A stretch of DNA of 64,000 nucleotides from Extensimonas soli. Its GTDB lineage: Bacteria; Pseudomonadota; Gammaproteobacteria; Burkholderiales; Burkholderiaceae_C. A program made the position numbers and the translations under genes. The notes beneath the pieces are model-generated. The model did no database searches. It was not told where the DNA came from and saw only the letters and a program-made list of their open reading frames with translations. Where the stretch lies: assembly GCF_029211265.1 (NCBI RefSeq), contig NZ_JARGEL010000013.1, positions 465,359 through 529,358 of the forward strand, given 5' to 3'. Shown here piece by piece: positions 45,266 to 54,306 of this stretch. How positions within the stretch are numbered: the stretch's first letter is position 1; every line of letters starts with the position of its first letter.

Positions 45266-46357
45266 TCAGCTGCCTTGCTGCACGTTGATGGGCGGGAACT
45301 TGGCCGAATAGTCCTTGCCCTGCAGCGCGATGCGTGCGGCCACGTTGCGCGCGATGTGCCGGTAGGTTTGCGCGGCCTCGGAGGTCGGGTCGGCCACCAC
45401 GGTGGGCTGGCCGCGGTCGGCTTGCTCGCGGATGCGCAGGTCCAGCGGCAGCGCGCCCAGGTAGGGCAGGCCGCATTCGGCGGCCATTCTCTTGCCGCCT
45501 TCGGCGCCGAAGATGTGCTCGGCGTGGCCGCACTGGCTGCACACGTGCACGGCCATGTTTTCGACGATGCCGAGGATGGGTACGCCAACTTTTTCGAACA
45601 TGGTGATGCCTTTGCGCGCGTCGAGCAGCGCGATGTCCTGTGGCGTGGTGACGATCACCGCGCCCGTCACCGGCGTGCGTTGGCTCAGCGTGAGCTGGAT
45701 GTCGCCGGTGCCGGGCGGCATGTCGACGATGAGGTAATCGAGCCCCTGCCAGTGCGTCTGGCGCAGCAGTTGTTCGAGCGCCTGCGTGGCCATGGGGCCG
45801 CGCCAGATCATGGCCTGCTCGGGCTCGACCAGAAAGCCGATCGACATGACTTGCAAACCGTGGTTTTGCAGCGGCTCCATGGTTTTGCCGTCCAGGCTTT
45901 GCGGCTTGCCGCTGAGGCCCAGCATCATGGGCTGGCTCGGGCCGTAGATGTCGGCGTCGAGCACGCCCACGCGCGCGCCTTCGGCCGCGAGCGCGAGCGC
46001 GAGGTTCGCGGCGGTGGTGCTCTTGCCCACGCCGCCCTTGGCCGAGGCCACGGCGATGATGTTTTTCACTTCGGGTAGCAAGGGCACGCCGCGCTGCACC
46101 GCATGTGCCTGCACGCGGCTCGTGATCTGCACCTGCACCTGCTGCACGCCGGGCACGCTGCGGGCCGCGGCTGCGAGGCTTTGCTGCAAGGCGGGAACGA
46201 GGCTTTGCGCGGGGTAGCCGAGTTCGAGCTCGAAGGACACATTGCCGCCATCGACGCGCAGATTGCGCAGCGCGCGCGTGCTGACGTAGTCCTGGTCGGT
46301 GTGGGGGTCGCGCACCTGCGCGAGGGCCTGCAAAAGCGTTTCAGTGCGGACGGTCAT
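45266..46357 (-). CDS. apbC: Iron-sulfur cluster carrier ATPase Mrp/ApbC
   Basis: 363 residues from ATG 46357 (MTVRTETLL). An N-terminal MIP18-like domain (DPHTDQDYVSTRALRNL) precedes the P-loop ATPase with the deviant Walker A ASAKGGVGKSTTAAN, DADIYGPSQP and IVDMPPGTGDIQLT. CSQC near residue 275 is the Cys pair that holds the shared Fe-S cluster at the dimer interface. It delivers clusters to apo-enzymes, plausibly including the fumarase encoded next. It is divergent from metG. Confidence 0.93.
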   Translation of the reverse strand: MTVRTETLLQALAQVRDPHTDQDYVSTRALRNLRVDGGNVSFELELGYPAQSLVPALQQSLAAAARSVPGVQQVQVQITSRVQAHAVQRGVPLLPEVKNIIAVASAKGGVGKSTTAANLALALAAEGARVGVLDADIYGPSQPMMLGLSGKPQSLDGKTMEPLQNHGLQVMSIGFLVEPEQAMIWRGPMATQALEQLLRQTHWQGLDYLIVDMPPGTGDIQLTLSQRTPVTGAVIVTTPQDIALLDARKGITMFEKVGVPILGIVENMAVHVCSQCGHAEHIFGAEGGKRMAAECGLPYLGALPLDLRIREQADRGQPTVVADPTSEAAQTYRHIARNVAARIALQGKDYSAKFPPINVQQGS

Positions 46358-46590
46358 GCGAAAAATCCGAAAAGTGCCAAGGGTGAAGGAAAGGCGCGAT
46401 TGTCCGCGCTCCGTGCCCAGAGCGCGCAAACACCTGCGGCGCATGGTGTTGCTCGAGGCGCGCGATGCGGCGAGGTGCTGTGCGCCGCGGCTGCTGCGGG
46501 CCCTAAAATCCAGGGTTTCTCTGCCACGGCGCAAAGAGCCAACCGCGCGCCTGCTTTGCTGCACCGCCAGCCACGAAAGCCATTTTCCGC

Positions 46591-48663
46591 ATGTCAGCCC
46601 GCAAACTGTTCGTCACCACGGCCTTGCCGTATGCCAATGGCAACTTCCACATCGGCCACATCATGGAATACATCCAGGCCGACATCTGGGTGCGCATGCA
46701 GCGCATGCACGGGCACGAGGTGTATTTCGTCGGTGCCGACGACGCGCACGGTGCGCCCATCATGATCGCCGCCGAAAAGGCCGGCAAGACGCCGCAGCAG
46801 TTCGTCGCCGAGATCGCCGCGGGGCGCAAGCAGTACCTCGACGGCTTTCACATCGCGTTCGACAACTGGCACAGCACCGACGGCCCCGAAAACCACGCGC
46901 TTGCGCAGGCGATCTACCGCGACCTCAAGGCCAACGGCCTGATCGTCACCAAGACCATAGAGCAGTTTTTCGACCCGCAAAAAGGCATGTTCCTGCCCGA
47001 CCGCTTCATCAAGGGCGAATGCCCCCAGTGCGGCGCGCAAGACCAATACGGCGACAGCTGCGAGGCCTGCGGCGCCGTCTATGCGCCCACCGAGCTCAAA
47101 AAACCGTACTCGGCGCTCTCGGGCGCGACGCCGGTGCTCAAAACTTCGGAGCATTACTTCTTCAAGCTCTCCGACCCGCGCTGCAGCGCTTTTCTCGAAA
47201 CCTGGACGAGCGAGTCCGGGCGCCTGCAGCCCGAGGTGCTCAACAAGATCCGCGAATGGTTCGTGCCCGACGAGGCGGGCAAGAGCCGCCTTGCCGACTG
47301 GGACATCAGCCGCGACGCGCCGTACTTCGGCATCGAAATCCCTGACGCGCCGGGCAAATATTTTTACGTCTGGCTCGACGCGCCCATCGGTTACCTTGCC
47401 TCGCTCAAAAATTACTTCGGCAAGATCGGCAAGGACTACGACGCCTTCATGGCCGACCCCGAGGTCGAGCAGTACCACTTCATCGGCAAGGACATCATCT
47501 ACTTTCACACGCTGTTCTGGCCGGCGACGCTGCATTTTTCGGGGCGCAAGACGCCGACCAAGGTGTTCGTGCACGGCTTTTTGACCGTGAACAACGGCGA
47601 AAAGATGAGCAAGAGCCGCGGCACCGGGCTCGATCCGCTCAAATATCTGCAACTGGGCATGAACCCCGAATGGCTGCGCTACTACCTCGCGGCCAAGCTC
47701 AGCTGCCGCAACGAGGACATCGACTTCAACGCCGACGACTTCATGGCGCGCGTCAACGCCGACCTCGTGGGCAAGTACGTGAACATCGCCGCGCGCGCGG
47801 CGGGCTTCATCGCCAAGCGCTTTGACGGCGTGCTCGGGGAAGTGTCGGCCGACGGTGACGCGCTGCTCGACCACCTGCGCACCAGCGTGCCCGCGATTGT
47901 CGAGCTGCTCGCCGAGCGCGACTACGGCAAGGCGCTGCGCGAAACCATGCTGCTCGCCGACCGCGTGAACGAGTACGTGGACCAGAACAAACCCTGGGAG
48001 CTCGCCAAGCAGCCCGCGCTGCAAGAGCGCCTGCACGACGTGTGCACCACCTGCATCGAGGCGTTCCGCCTGCTGACCATCGTGCTCAAGCCCGTGCTGC
48101 CCGTGCTCGCGGCGCAGGTCGAAGCGTTTTTGCGCATCGCGCCGCTGACCTTCGCGAGCGCCGAACAGGCGCTGGGCGCTGGGCACCGGATCGGCGCCTA
48201 CGAACACCTCATGCACCGCGTGGAGCGCACCCAGCTCGAAGCCCTTTTTGCGCCTCAAGCCCAGGAAGAGCCTCCCCAAACAGCTACCACAGACGTAGCG
48301 CCAGGCGGCGAGCCCATCGCGCCCACCATCACCATCGACGACTTCGCCAAGATCGACCTGCGCATCGCCAAAATCGTCGAATGCGCGCCCGTCGAGGGTT
48401 CGACCAAGCTGCTGCGCCTCACGCTCGACGTGGGCGAGGGGCGGCTGCGCAACGTGTTTTCGGGCATCGCCAGCGCCTACCAGCCGGCCGATCTGGTGGG
48501 CAAGCTCACCGTGGTGGTGGCGAACCTCGCGCCGCGCAAGATGAAGTTCGGCGTCAGCGAAGGCATGGTGCTTGCCGCGAGCCACGCCGACGAAAAGGCG
48601 CACCCGGGCATTTACGTGCTCAACCCCTGGCCCGGCGCCGAGCCGGGGATGCGCGTGCATTGA
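46591..48663 (+). CDS. metG: Methionine-tRNA ligase
   Basis: 690 residues. The class I signature is [13 protein letters not shown] (about 12-24) and the second is KMSKSRG. A zinc knuckle [18 protein letters not shown] lies in the connective peptide. The C-terminal 110 residues form a tRNA-binding OB-fold ([18 protein letters not shown]), as in the long dimeric MetG. It is divergent from apbC and precedes the DUF3460 gene by 42 bases. Confidence 0.97.
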   Translation: MSARKLFVTTALPYANGNFHIGHIMEYIQADIWVRMQRMHGHEVYFVGADDAHGAPIMIAAEKAGKTPQQFVAEIAAGRKQYLDGFHIAFDNWHSTDGPENHALAQAIYRDLKANGLIVTKTIEQFFDPQKGMFLPDRFIKGECPQCGAQDQYGDSCEACGAVYAPTELKKPYSALSGATPVLKTSEHYFFKLSDPRCSAFLETWTSESGRLQPEVLNKIREWFVPDEAGKSRLADWDISRDAPYFGIEIPDAPGKYFYVWLDAPIGYLASLKNYFGKIGKDYDAFMADPEVEQYHFIGKDIIYFHTLFWPATLHFSGRKTPTKVFVHGFLTVNNGEKMSKSRGTGLDPLKYLQLGMNPEWLRYYLAAKLSCRNEDIDFNADDFMARVNADLVGKYVNIAARAAGFIAKRFDGVLGEVSADGDALLDHLRTSVPAIVELLAERDYGKALRETMLLADRVNEYVDQNKPWELAKQPALQERLHDVCTTCIEAFRLLTIVLKPVLPVLAAQVEAFLRIAPLTFASAEQALGAGHRIGAYEHLMHRVERTQLEALFAPQAQEEPPQTATTDVAPGGEPIAPTITIDDFAKIDLRIAKIVECAPVEGSTKLLRLTLDVGEGRLRNVFSGIASAYQPADLVGKLTVVVANLAPRKMKFGVSEGMVLAASHADEKAHPGIYVLNPWPGAEPGMRVH

Positions 48664-48705
48664 GCCTGTTTTTCATCATCGTTTTCTTGCAAAGGTTGCC
48701 ACGCC

Positions 48706-48921
48706 ATGTCGCTTTTCCGCCGTCCTGATTACCAGTCCGAAGCCACGCAGTTTCTGCAGCAGCTCAAGCAGCAAAAGCCCGCGCTCGAAGAGCAGCAGCG
48801 CGCCGGTCGTTCCCTGCTGTGGGACAAAAAGGTCGATAGACGCCTGTGGGGCGAGTACCGCGCCGCGGCTGTGCCGCAGAAGCCCTACGTCTATCAAACC
48901 GAGCCGAGTCCCGAACATTGA
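48706..48921 (+). CDS. DUF3460 family small protein
   Basis: 71 residues. The protein is basic and soluble, with YQSEATQFLQQLKQQKP, then LLWDKKVDR and VYQTEPSPEH at the end, which fits the DUF3460 family of betaproteobacteria. Function unknown. AAAGG lies upstream of the ATG. Its place between metG and scpA recurs in relatives (recalled). Confidence 0.82.
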   Translation: MSLFRRPDYQSEATQFLQQLKQQKPALEEQQRAGRSLLWDKKVDRRLWGEYRAAAVPQKPYVYQTEPSPEH

Positions 48922-48952
48922 GCATGTTTTAGGCCATTAGCCCTCACGTAGC

Positions 48953-48968
48953 AAGCGCTAGCAGCTAT
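48953..48968 (+). repeat. Dispersed 16-bp motif AAGCGCTAGCAGCTAT
   Basis: Identical to 25345-25360. It ends 17 bases before the scpA start and so lies in the scpA leader. Confidence 0.75.
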
Positions 48969-48985
48969 GAAAATGGTAGATTCTT

Positions 48986-49828
48986 ATGCCTGCCGAGCAG
49001 CTGCTTGAGGCGCACCCTGAGGCATCCGCGGGCGCGGTCGATGCCGATGCCGTGGCCTTTGCGCGCCTGTATGGCGAGCCGCTGTTTGCGCTGCCGGCCG
49101 ACCTCTACATTCCGCCCGACGCGCTCGAAGTCATCCTCGAAGCCTTCGAGGGGCCGCTCGACCTGCTGCTGTACCTGATCCGCAAGCAGAACTTCAACAT
49201 CCTCGACATTCCCATGGTCGAGCTCACGCGCCAGTACCTCAGTTACGTCGAGGAGGTGCGCAGCCGCAACCTGGAGCTCGCGGCGGAGTATTTGCTGATG
49301 GCGGCGATGCTGATCGAGATCAAGTCGCGCATGCTGCTGCCGCCGCGCAAGCAGGCCGCGGGCGAGGAGCCCGAAGACCCGCGCGCCGAACTCGTGCGCC
49401 GCCTGCTCGAATACGAGCAGATCAAGCTCGCCGCCGCGCACCTGGGCGAGCTGCCGCAGCAGGGGCGGGACTTTTTCCCGGCGCGCGCCTGGTTCGAGCC
49501 CGGCGCGCTGCCGCGCTTTGCCGACGTGCACGCGGCCGACCTGCAAGCTGCGTGGCGCGACATCCTGGCGCGCGCGCGCCTCGTGCAGCACCACAAAATC
49601 AGCCGCGCGCAGCTCAGCGTGCGCGCATACATGAGCCGCGTGCTCAAGGCGCTGCAGGGCCAGCGCTTCGTCACCTTCGAATCCTTGTTCGAGCCGGCCG
49701 AAGGCAGCGCCGTGCTCGTGGTCACCTTCGTCGCCTTGCTTGAACTGGCCAAGGAGACTTTGATCGAAATCACCCAAGCCGAAGCCTTTGCGCCGATTTA
49801 CGTGCGCCTGGCCTATAGGCCGGCTTGA
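48986..49828 (+). CDS. scpA: Segregation and condensation protein A
   Basis: 280 residues. The kleisin N-terminal domain is recognisable from FEGPLDLLLYLIRKQNFNILDIPM, followed by YLLMAAMLIEIKSRMLLPP. The C-terminal winged-helix part ends FVALLELAKETLIEITQAEAFAPIYV. It links SMC heads with ScpB in chromosome condensation. The N-terminus is extended by about 35 residues compared with the minimal kleisin. scpB is not in the window. Confidence 0.93.
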   Translation: MPAEQLLEAHPEASAGAVDADAVAFARLYGEPLFALPADLYIPPDALEVILEAFEGPLDLLLYLIRKQNFNILDIPMVELTRQYLSYVEEVRSRNLELAAEYLLMAAMLIEIKSRMLLPPRKQAAGEEPEDPRAELVRRLLEYEQIKLAAAHLGELPQQGRDFFPARAWFEPGALPRFADVHAADLQAAWRDILARARLVQHHKISRAQLSVRAYMSRVLKALQGQRFVTFESLFEPAEGSAVLVVTFVALLELAKETLIEITQAEAFAPIYVRLAYRPA

Positions 49829-49898
49829 CAATGGCGGAAGGCTTTCCCAAAGTCCGACAGACGGCCAGTCCCATTTTTCTGCGCTACGCTCTTTTTCC

Positions 49899-51488
49899 AT
49901 GATTACCCATGACTTCGACGTTTTGATCGTCGGCAGCGGCCTGGCAGGGCTTTCCGCCGCGCTGCACCTCGCGCCCACGCACCGCGTGGCCGTGCTCACC
50001 AAGCGCTCGGTGTTCGACGGCTCGAGCAGCTGGGCGCAGGGCGGCATTGCCGCCGTGCTGGCCGACGACGACAGCTTTGCCGCGCACATCCAGGACACGC
50101 TGGTCGCGGGGGCCGGGCTGTGCGACCTCGCGGCCACGCGCTTCGTGGTCGAAAACGCGCCCTCGGCCATCGCCTGGCTGCGCGGCCTGGGCGTGCCGTT
50201 CACGCTCGAGGGCGAGCACCTGCACCTCACGCGCGAGGGCGGCCACAGCGCGCGCCGCATCGCCCACGTCACCGACGCCACGGGCGCTGCGGTGCAAAAA
50301 ACGCTGATCGACGTGGTGCGCGCCACACCCGGCATCACGCTGTTCGAAAACCACATGCTCGTGGACCTGGTCACAAGCCGCAAGCTCGGCCTTGCCGGGC
50401 ACCGCTGCCTGGGCCTGTACGCGCTCGACGAGGATACCGACGAGGTCATCACCTTCCGCGCGCCGCAGACCATCCTGGCCACGGGCGGCGCGGGCAAGGT
50501 CTATCTCTACACCACCAACCCCGACACCTCCACAGGCGACGGCATCGCCGCGGCCTGGCGCGCGGGCTGCCGCGTGGCCAACATGGAATTCGTGCAGTTC
50601 CATCCCACGGGCCTGTACCACCCCAAGGCCAAGTCCTTTCTCATCAGCGAAGCCGTGCGCGGCGAGGGCGGCCTGCTGCGGCTGCCGCCGCAGGCCGGCG
50701 GCGGGCGCTTCATGCCCGAGCACGACCCGCGCGCCGAGCTCGCCCCGCGCGACGTGGTGGCGCGCGCGATCGACTTCGAGATGAAGCGCCACGGGCTCGA
50801 CTACGTGCTGCTCGACATCTCGCACAAAAGCCCCGAGTTTTTGCATGAGCACTTTCCCAACATCCTCGCGTACTGCGCCGAGCTGGGCATAGACATCACC
50901 AAAGAGCCCATCCCCGTCGTGCCCACGGCGCACTTCACCTGCGGCGGCGTGCTCACCGACCTGTCGGCGCGCACCGACCTGCCGGGCCTGTTCGCCGTGG
51001 GCGAGACGGCCTACACGGGCCTGCACGGCGCGAACCGCTTGGCGAGCAACTCGTTGCTCGAGTGCATCGTGTTCGCGCGCGCGGCCGCGCAAACCATCGC
51101 CGCGGCGCCACGCACGCCCATTCCGTCGCTGCCGCGCTGGGACGACAGCCGCGTCACCGACGCCGACGAAACCGTGGTCATCTCGCACAACTGGGACGAG
51201 CTGCGCCGCTTCATGTGGGACTACGTGGGCATCGTGCGCACCAACAAGCGCCTGGATCGCGCCGCGCACCGCATCAGCCTGCTGCAGGACGAAATCCAGG
51301 AGTTTTACGCGCACTTCCATGTCACGCGCGACCTGCTCGAGCTGCGCAACCTGGTGCAGGTGGCCGACCTGATCGTGCGCTCGGCGCAGCTGCGGCGCGA
51401 AAGCCGCGGCCTGCATTACAGTCGCGACTACCCCGAACTGGCCGCGCCCGCCGCGCCCACCGTCCTCGTGCCGCCGGTTTCGTACTGA
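49899..51488 (+). CDS. nadB: L-aspartate oxidase
   Basis: 529 residues from ATG 49899. FAD is bound by VLIVGSGLAGLSAALHLA near the N-terminus; SSWAQGGIAAVL, EFVQFHPTG, GGRFMPEHDPRAELAPRD and HFTCGGV are family signatures shared with succinate dehydrogenase flavoproteins. It oxidises aspartate to iminoaspartate, the first step of NAD synthesis. nadA and nadC are not nearby. It sits between scpA and panD, both on the same strand. The leader includes CAAAGTCCGACAG (49848-49860), which is also part of the terminal repeat of the 57207 element. Confidence 0.94.
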   Translation: MITHDFDVLIVGSGLAGLSAALHLAPTHRVAVLTKRSVFDGSSSWAQGGIAAVLADDDSFAAHIQDTLVAGAGLCDLAATRFVVENAPSAIAWLRGLGVPFTLEGEHLHLTREGGHSARRIAHVTDATGAAVQKTLIDVVRATPGITLFENHMLVDLVTSRKLGLAGHRCLGLYALDEDTDEVITFRAPQTILATGGAGKVYLYTTNPDTSTGDGIAAAWRAGCRVANMEFVQFHPTGLYHPKAKSFLISEAVRGEGGLLRLPPQAGGGRFMPEHDPRAELAPRDVVARAIDFEMKRHGLDYVLLDISHKSPEFLHEHFPNILAYCAELGIDITKEPIPVVPTAHFTCGGVLTDLSARTDLPGLFAVGETAYTGLHGANRLASNSLLECIVFARAAAQTIAAAPRTPIPSLPRWDDSRVTDADETVVISHNWDELRRFMWDYVGIVRTNKRLDRAAHRISLLQDEIQEFYAHFHVTRDLLELRNLVQVADLIVRSAQLRRESRGLHYSRDYPELAAPAAPTVLVPPVSY

Positions 51489-51555
51489 AGCGCTTTGACG
51501 CGCTTTGACGCACTTCACCCGCCGCGCCCCTTGCCACCACCCGGAAACCACCGCG

Positions 51556-51960
51556 ATGTACCGTACCCTGCTCAAGTCCAAAATCCACCGCGCCACCGTC
51601 ACCCACTGTGAGCTGCACTACGAAGGCTCCTGCGCCATCGACGAAGACCTGCTCGAAGCCGCCAACATGGTCGAAAACGAGCAGGTGCACATCTGGAACA
51701 TCAACAACGGCGAGCGCTTCATCACCTACGCCATCAAGGGCGAGCGCGGCAGCGGCATCATCTCGGTCAACGGCTCGGCCGCGCGCCGCGCCGCCGTGGG
51801 CGACCTGATCATCATCGCCGCGTTTGCCCAGGTGCCCGAGGCGCAGGTGGCGGCACACCGTCCGCACCTCGTGTTCGTCGATGCTGCGAACCGCCAGACC
51901 GGCCTGCGCGACCACGTGCCCACGCAGGCCGCGCAGGCGCACAACGCCGACGAATGCTGA
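51556..51960 (+). CDS. panD: Aspartate 1-decarboxylase proenzyme
   Basis: 134 residues from ATG 51556. The self-cleavage site is Gly24-Ser25 in YEGSCAID, which yields the pyruvoyl cofactor. Lys9 (MYRTLLKSK) and Tyr58-type residues typical of the family are present. It makes beta-alanine for pantothenate and CoA. It follows nadB by 67 bases; both consume aspartate. Confidence 0.95.
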   Translation: MYRTLLKSKIHRATVTHCELHYEGSCAIDEDLLEAANMVENEQVHIWNINNGERFITYAIKGERGSGIISVNGSAARRAAVGDLIIIAAFAQVPEAQVAAHRPHLVFVDAANRQTGLRDHVPTQAAQAHNADEC

Positions 51961-51997
51961 CGGATAGCCCTGTCTTCGTTTGCCCAGGATTGATCCC

Positions 51998-52357
51998 ATG
52001 CCGCACCTGATCGTCGAATATTCCGCCAATCTGCCCGCCTTCCCCGAGGCGCAAGCGTTGGCCGAGCTCAACGCGGCCGTCGTGGCCAGCCCTGAAGTCG
52101 CACACGAAGCCGACCTCAAGTCGCGCATCGTGCGCACGGGCAGCTTTCAAGTCGGCACGCAGCCCGCGCAGCGCGCCTTCGTGCACGCGCAGCTGCGCCT
52201 GCTGGCGGGGCGCACGCCCGAAGCCAAGCAAGACCTGGCCGAGCGCGTGGCCGGCGTGCTGCGCCGCCTCACGCTGCGGCCCGAAGGCGTGCTCGTGCAG
52301 CTGAGCGTCGAAATCGTCGATATGGACCGGCCGTCTTACATCAAAGAGCAGCTTTGA
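51998..52357 (+). CDS. 5-carboxymethyl-2-hydroxymuconate delta-isomerase family (tautomerase fold)
   Basis: 119 residues from ATG 51998 (MPHLIVEYSANL). Pro2, the catalytic residue of the tautomerase superfamily once Met is removed, is present. FVHAQLRLLAGRTPEAKQDLAERV and LSVEIVDMD match the HpaF/CHMI family. Other genes of homoprotocatechuate breakdown are absent from the window, so the physiological substrate is uncertain. Confidence 0.8.
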   Translation: MPHLIVEYSANLPAFPEAQALAELNAAVVASPEVAHEADLKSRIVRTGSFQVGTQPAQRAFVHAQLRLLAGRTPEAKQDLAERVAGVLRRLTLRPEGVLVQLSVEIVDMDRPSYIKEQL

Positions 52358-52372
52358 CGGCACGCTGCCTGC

Positions 52373-52408
52373 GCCAGCAGCTACGCAAGCAATAGCAACC
52401 CCTGCTGC
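52373..52408. repeat. 36-bp direct repeat flanking the toxin-antitoxin module, left copy
   Basis: The span begins GCCAGCAGCTACGCAAGCAA and matches 53231-53266 with one mismatch (52388 A against 53246 G). The right copy covers the last codons and stop of the LysR gene. The left copy has no gene around it, so it looks like a duplicate made when the cassette was inserted. Confidence 0.8.
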
Positions 52409-52435
52409 TCGCAGGCGCGTTGCGCAAGCTTGCTG

Positions 52436-52460
52436 TATACAATGTCTGAATATACAGACA
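52436..52460 (+). promoter_or_regulatory. Promoter/operator of the toxin-antitoxin operon
   Basis: TATACAAT (52436-52443) resembles a -10 box. It abuts the perfect inverted repeat TGTCTG-AATATA-CAGACA (52443-52460), which lies 22 bases before the antitoxin start and is a good candidate for autoregulatory antitoxin binding. Confidence 0.65.
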
Positions 52461-52481
52461 ATGCAATTTTCGGAGGTGCGC

Positions 52482-52772
52482 ATGTCCATCGCCACCATCA
52501 ATAGCCGCACTTTTGCCCGCAATGCGGCGGCCATCAAGCGGGCGGCGCAGCAGGGCCCGGTGATCATCACCGAGCGGGGCAAACCTGCCCTGGCGGTGCT
52601 GCGTATCGAGGAGTATTACCGGCTGACAGGGCAAGCCGGCGGCCCCAGTCTGCTGCAGGAGATGCACGCCATTGAAGCCCCGCAGGGCGTTGAGCTGGAG
52701 TTGCCTGAGCGCAGCGGTGGCGCAGGGGTGGCGCGCCGCATTGCCGGGCTGACCGAGGGTGGTGCGCCCTGA
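52482..52772 (+). CDS. Phd/YefM-type antitoxin
   Basis: 96 residues from ATG 52482, with GGAGG 8 bases upstream; an in-frame start at 52461 lies inside the operator and is less likely. The N-terminal half has SRTFARNAAAIKRAAQQGPVIITERGKPALAVL, the Phd DNA-binding fold. The C-terminal half is disordered-like and would bind and neutralise the toxin. Its stop TGA shares one base with the toxin ATG, so the two are coupled. Confidence 0.9.
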   Translation: MSIATINSRTFARNAAAIKRAAQQGPVIITERGKPALAVLRIEEYYRLTGQAGGPSLLQEMHAIEAPQGVELELPERSGGAGVARRIAGLTEGGAP

Positions 52773-53182
52773 TGTATTTGCTCGATACGAATGTGCTGTC
52801 GGAGTTGCGCACGGGCAAGCCTGGTGCCGATCAGCGGGTGTTGCAATGGGCTGCCAGTGTGCCGGTGGGGGTGCAATTCGTGAGCGTGATCTCCTGGATG
52901 GAGATCGACATCGGCGTGCAGCTGCTGGAGCGGCGTACCCCACCGCAGGGACAGGCCTTGCGCCGCTGGCTGGACGGTGTGCGCAAGTTGTTTGCCGAGC
53001 GCACTCTGCCCATTGACGCGGCGGTGGTGCAGCACTGTGCACGATTGCATGTGCCCAACCCCGCGCCACCGCACGATGCGTTGATCGCAGCCACCGCGTT
53101 GGCCCACGGGCTCATCTTGGTGACGCGCAACACAGCGGATTTTGTTTCCATGGGGGTGGAGCTGTTCAACCCGTGGGAGTAG
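52772..53182 (+). CDS. vapC: VapC-type PIN-domain ribonuclease toxin
   Basis: 136 residues. PIN-domain acidic residues are Asp5 (LLDTNVLSEL), Glu44 (SWMEIDIG), Asp102 (HDALIAATA) and Asp123 (TRNTADF), all four intact. Such toxins cleave tRNA or rRNA in a Mg-dependent way and arrest translation when free of antitoxin. It overlaps the antitoxin stop by one base. The cassette ends just before the right copy of the 36-bp repeat. Confidence 0.92.
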   Translation: MYLLDTNVLSELRTGKPGADQRVLQWAASVPVGVQFVSVISWMEIDIGVQLLERRTPPQGQALRRWLDGVRKLFAERTLPIDAAVVQHCARLHVPNPAPPHDALIAATALAHGLILVTRNTADFVSMGVELFNPWE

Positions 53183-53230
53183 CCTGCGAGCGCAGCAATC
53201 CAGCTTCTACTCGCAACGATGCGAAGGCGT

Positions 53231-53266
53231 GCCAGCAGCTACGCAGGCAATAGCAACCCCTGCTGC
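53231..53266. repeat. 36-bp direct repeat flanking the toxin-antitoxin module, right copy
   Basis: This copy covers the final eight codons and stop of the LysR gene plus about ten bases beyond, which shows it is the original sequence and 52373-52408 the duplicate. Its outer part contains CAGCAGCTACGCAGGCAATAG, close to the dispersed AGCAGCTAT motif. Confidence 0.8.
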
Positions 53267-54129
53267 GCCTGCACCGTCTGGCGCACGAAATCCCACACCG
53301 CCTGCATGCGCGCGAGGTGCTTGTTTTCGGCGGGCATGGACATCCAGAAGGTGCGCGTGAAGCGCGCCGCGTCGGGCAGCACGGCGCACAGGCTCGCGTC
53401 CTGCGCGGCGACGAAGGCGGGCAGCACGGCCAGGCCGGCGCCTGCGCGTGCGGCCTCGTACTGCGCGAGGATGCTGGTGCTGCGCAGCGTGTAGCGGCTC
53501 GGGCGGTGCAGCTCGTCGAGGATTTGCAGCTCTTTGCTGAACAGCAGGTCATCGACGTAGCTGATGAAGGGATGGCCCTGCAAATCCTCGGTGCGCGTGA
53601 TGGGCTCATGCTGCGCGAGGTAGCTGCGCGCGCCGTAGAGCTGCAGCCGGTAGTCGGTGAGCTTGACCACGAGCACGGCGCCGCGGCTCGGGCGTTCGAG
53701 TGAGATCACGATGTCGGCCTCGCGGCGTGACAGGTGCACCAGGCGCGGCAGCGAGAGCAGATCGACCACCAGCCCCGGGTGCGCCTGCGCAAAGCGCGCG
53801 AGCTGCGGCGCGAGCACCAGGTTGCCGAAGCCCTCGGTGCAGCCTATGCGCACCAGCCCTTGCAGGCCCTGGCGCACGCCGGGCGTGGCGTTTTCCACGG
53901 CCAGAAAGGCGGCTTCCATGGCCTCGACCTGCGGCAGCAGCTGGCGCCCGGCTTCGCTCAGGCGGTGGCCGCCGGCCTCGCGCGCGAACAGCGCCGAGCC
54001 GACCTGTTTTTCGAGCCCCTGGATGCGCCGCGCCACCGTGGTGTGATCGACACCCAGGCGCCGCGCTGCGCCCACCAGCGTGCCCGCGCGTGCGAGTTCC
54101 AGAAAGTAGCGCAGGTTGTCCCAGTCCAT
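53239..54129 (-). CDS. LysR family transcriptional regulator
   Basis: 296 residues from ATG 54129 ([18 protein letters not shown]). The N-terminal winged helix-turn-helix is [24 protein letters not shown], followed by a linker and the two-lobed effector domain. It is divergent from mmsA across 177 bases and probably regulates the valine-catabolism genes. Its last codons coincide with the 36-bp repeat bordering the toxin-antitoxin cassette. The frame upstream to 55584 is translation of the opposite strand of mmsA. Confidence 0.92.
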   Translation of the reverse strand: MDWDNLRYFLELARAGTLVGAARRLGVDHTTVARRIQGLEKQVGSALFAREAGGHRLSEAGRQLLPQVEAMEAAFLAVENATPGVRQGLQGLVRIGCTEGFGNLVLAPQLARFAQAHPGLVVDLLSLPRLVHLSRREADIVISLERPSRGAVLVVKLTDYRLQLYGARSYLAQHEPITRTEDLQGHPFISYVDDLLFSKELQILDELHRPSRYTLRSTSILAQYEAARAGAGLAVLPAFVAAQDASLCAVLPDAARFTRTFWMSMPAENKHLARMQAVWDFVRQTVQAQQGLLLPA

Positions 54130-54229
54130 GGTGTGCGGGTGCGATGGTGTAGATGCGGTTTTGCGGCGGGGCGTGTGGGCCAACAACGCCAGACCGCGGC
54201 TTGTGCATTTTTGCAAATCTGCTGCGCGC

Positions 54230-54252
54230 AATTGTCTATTGTCTCGACAATT
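54230..54252. promoter_or_regulatory. Palindromic operator candidate between lysR and mmsA
   Basis: AATTGTC (54230-54236) and GACAATT (54246-54252) form a perfect inverted repeat with a 9-base spacer. A second register, ATTGTC-TC-GACAAT (54238-54251), overlaps it. The site ends 54 bases before mmsA and suits a LysR-type or other dimeric regulator. Confidence 0.6.
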
Positions 54253-54306
54253 CTGCACAGTTACGATCGCTCGGTTTTTGCCCTGTTTCATCAAGGAGAT
54301 GTTTGC

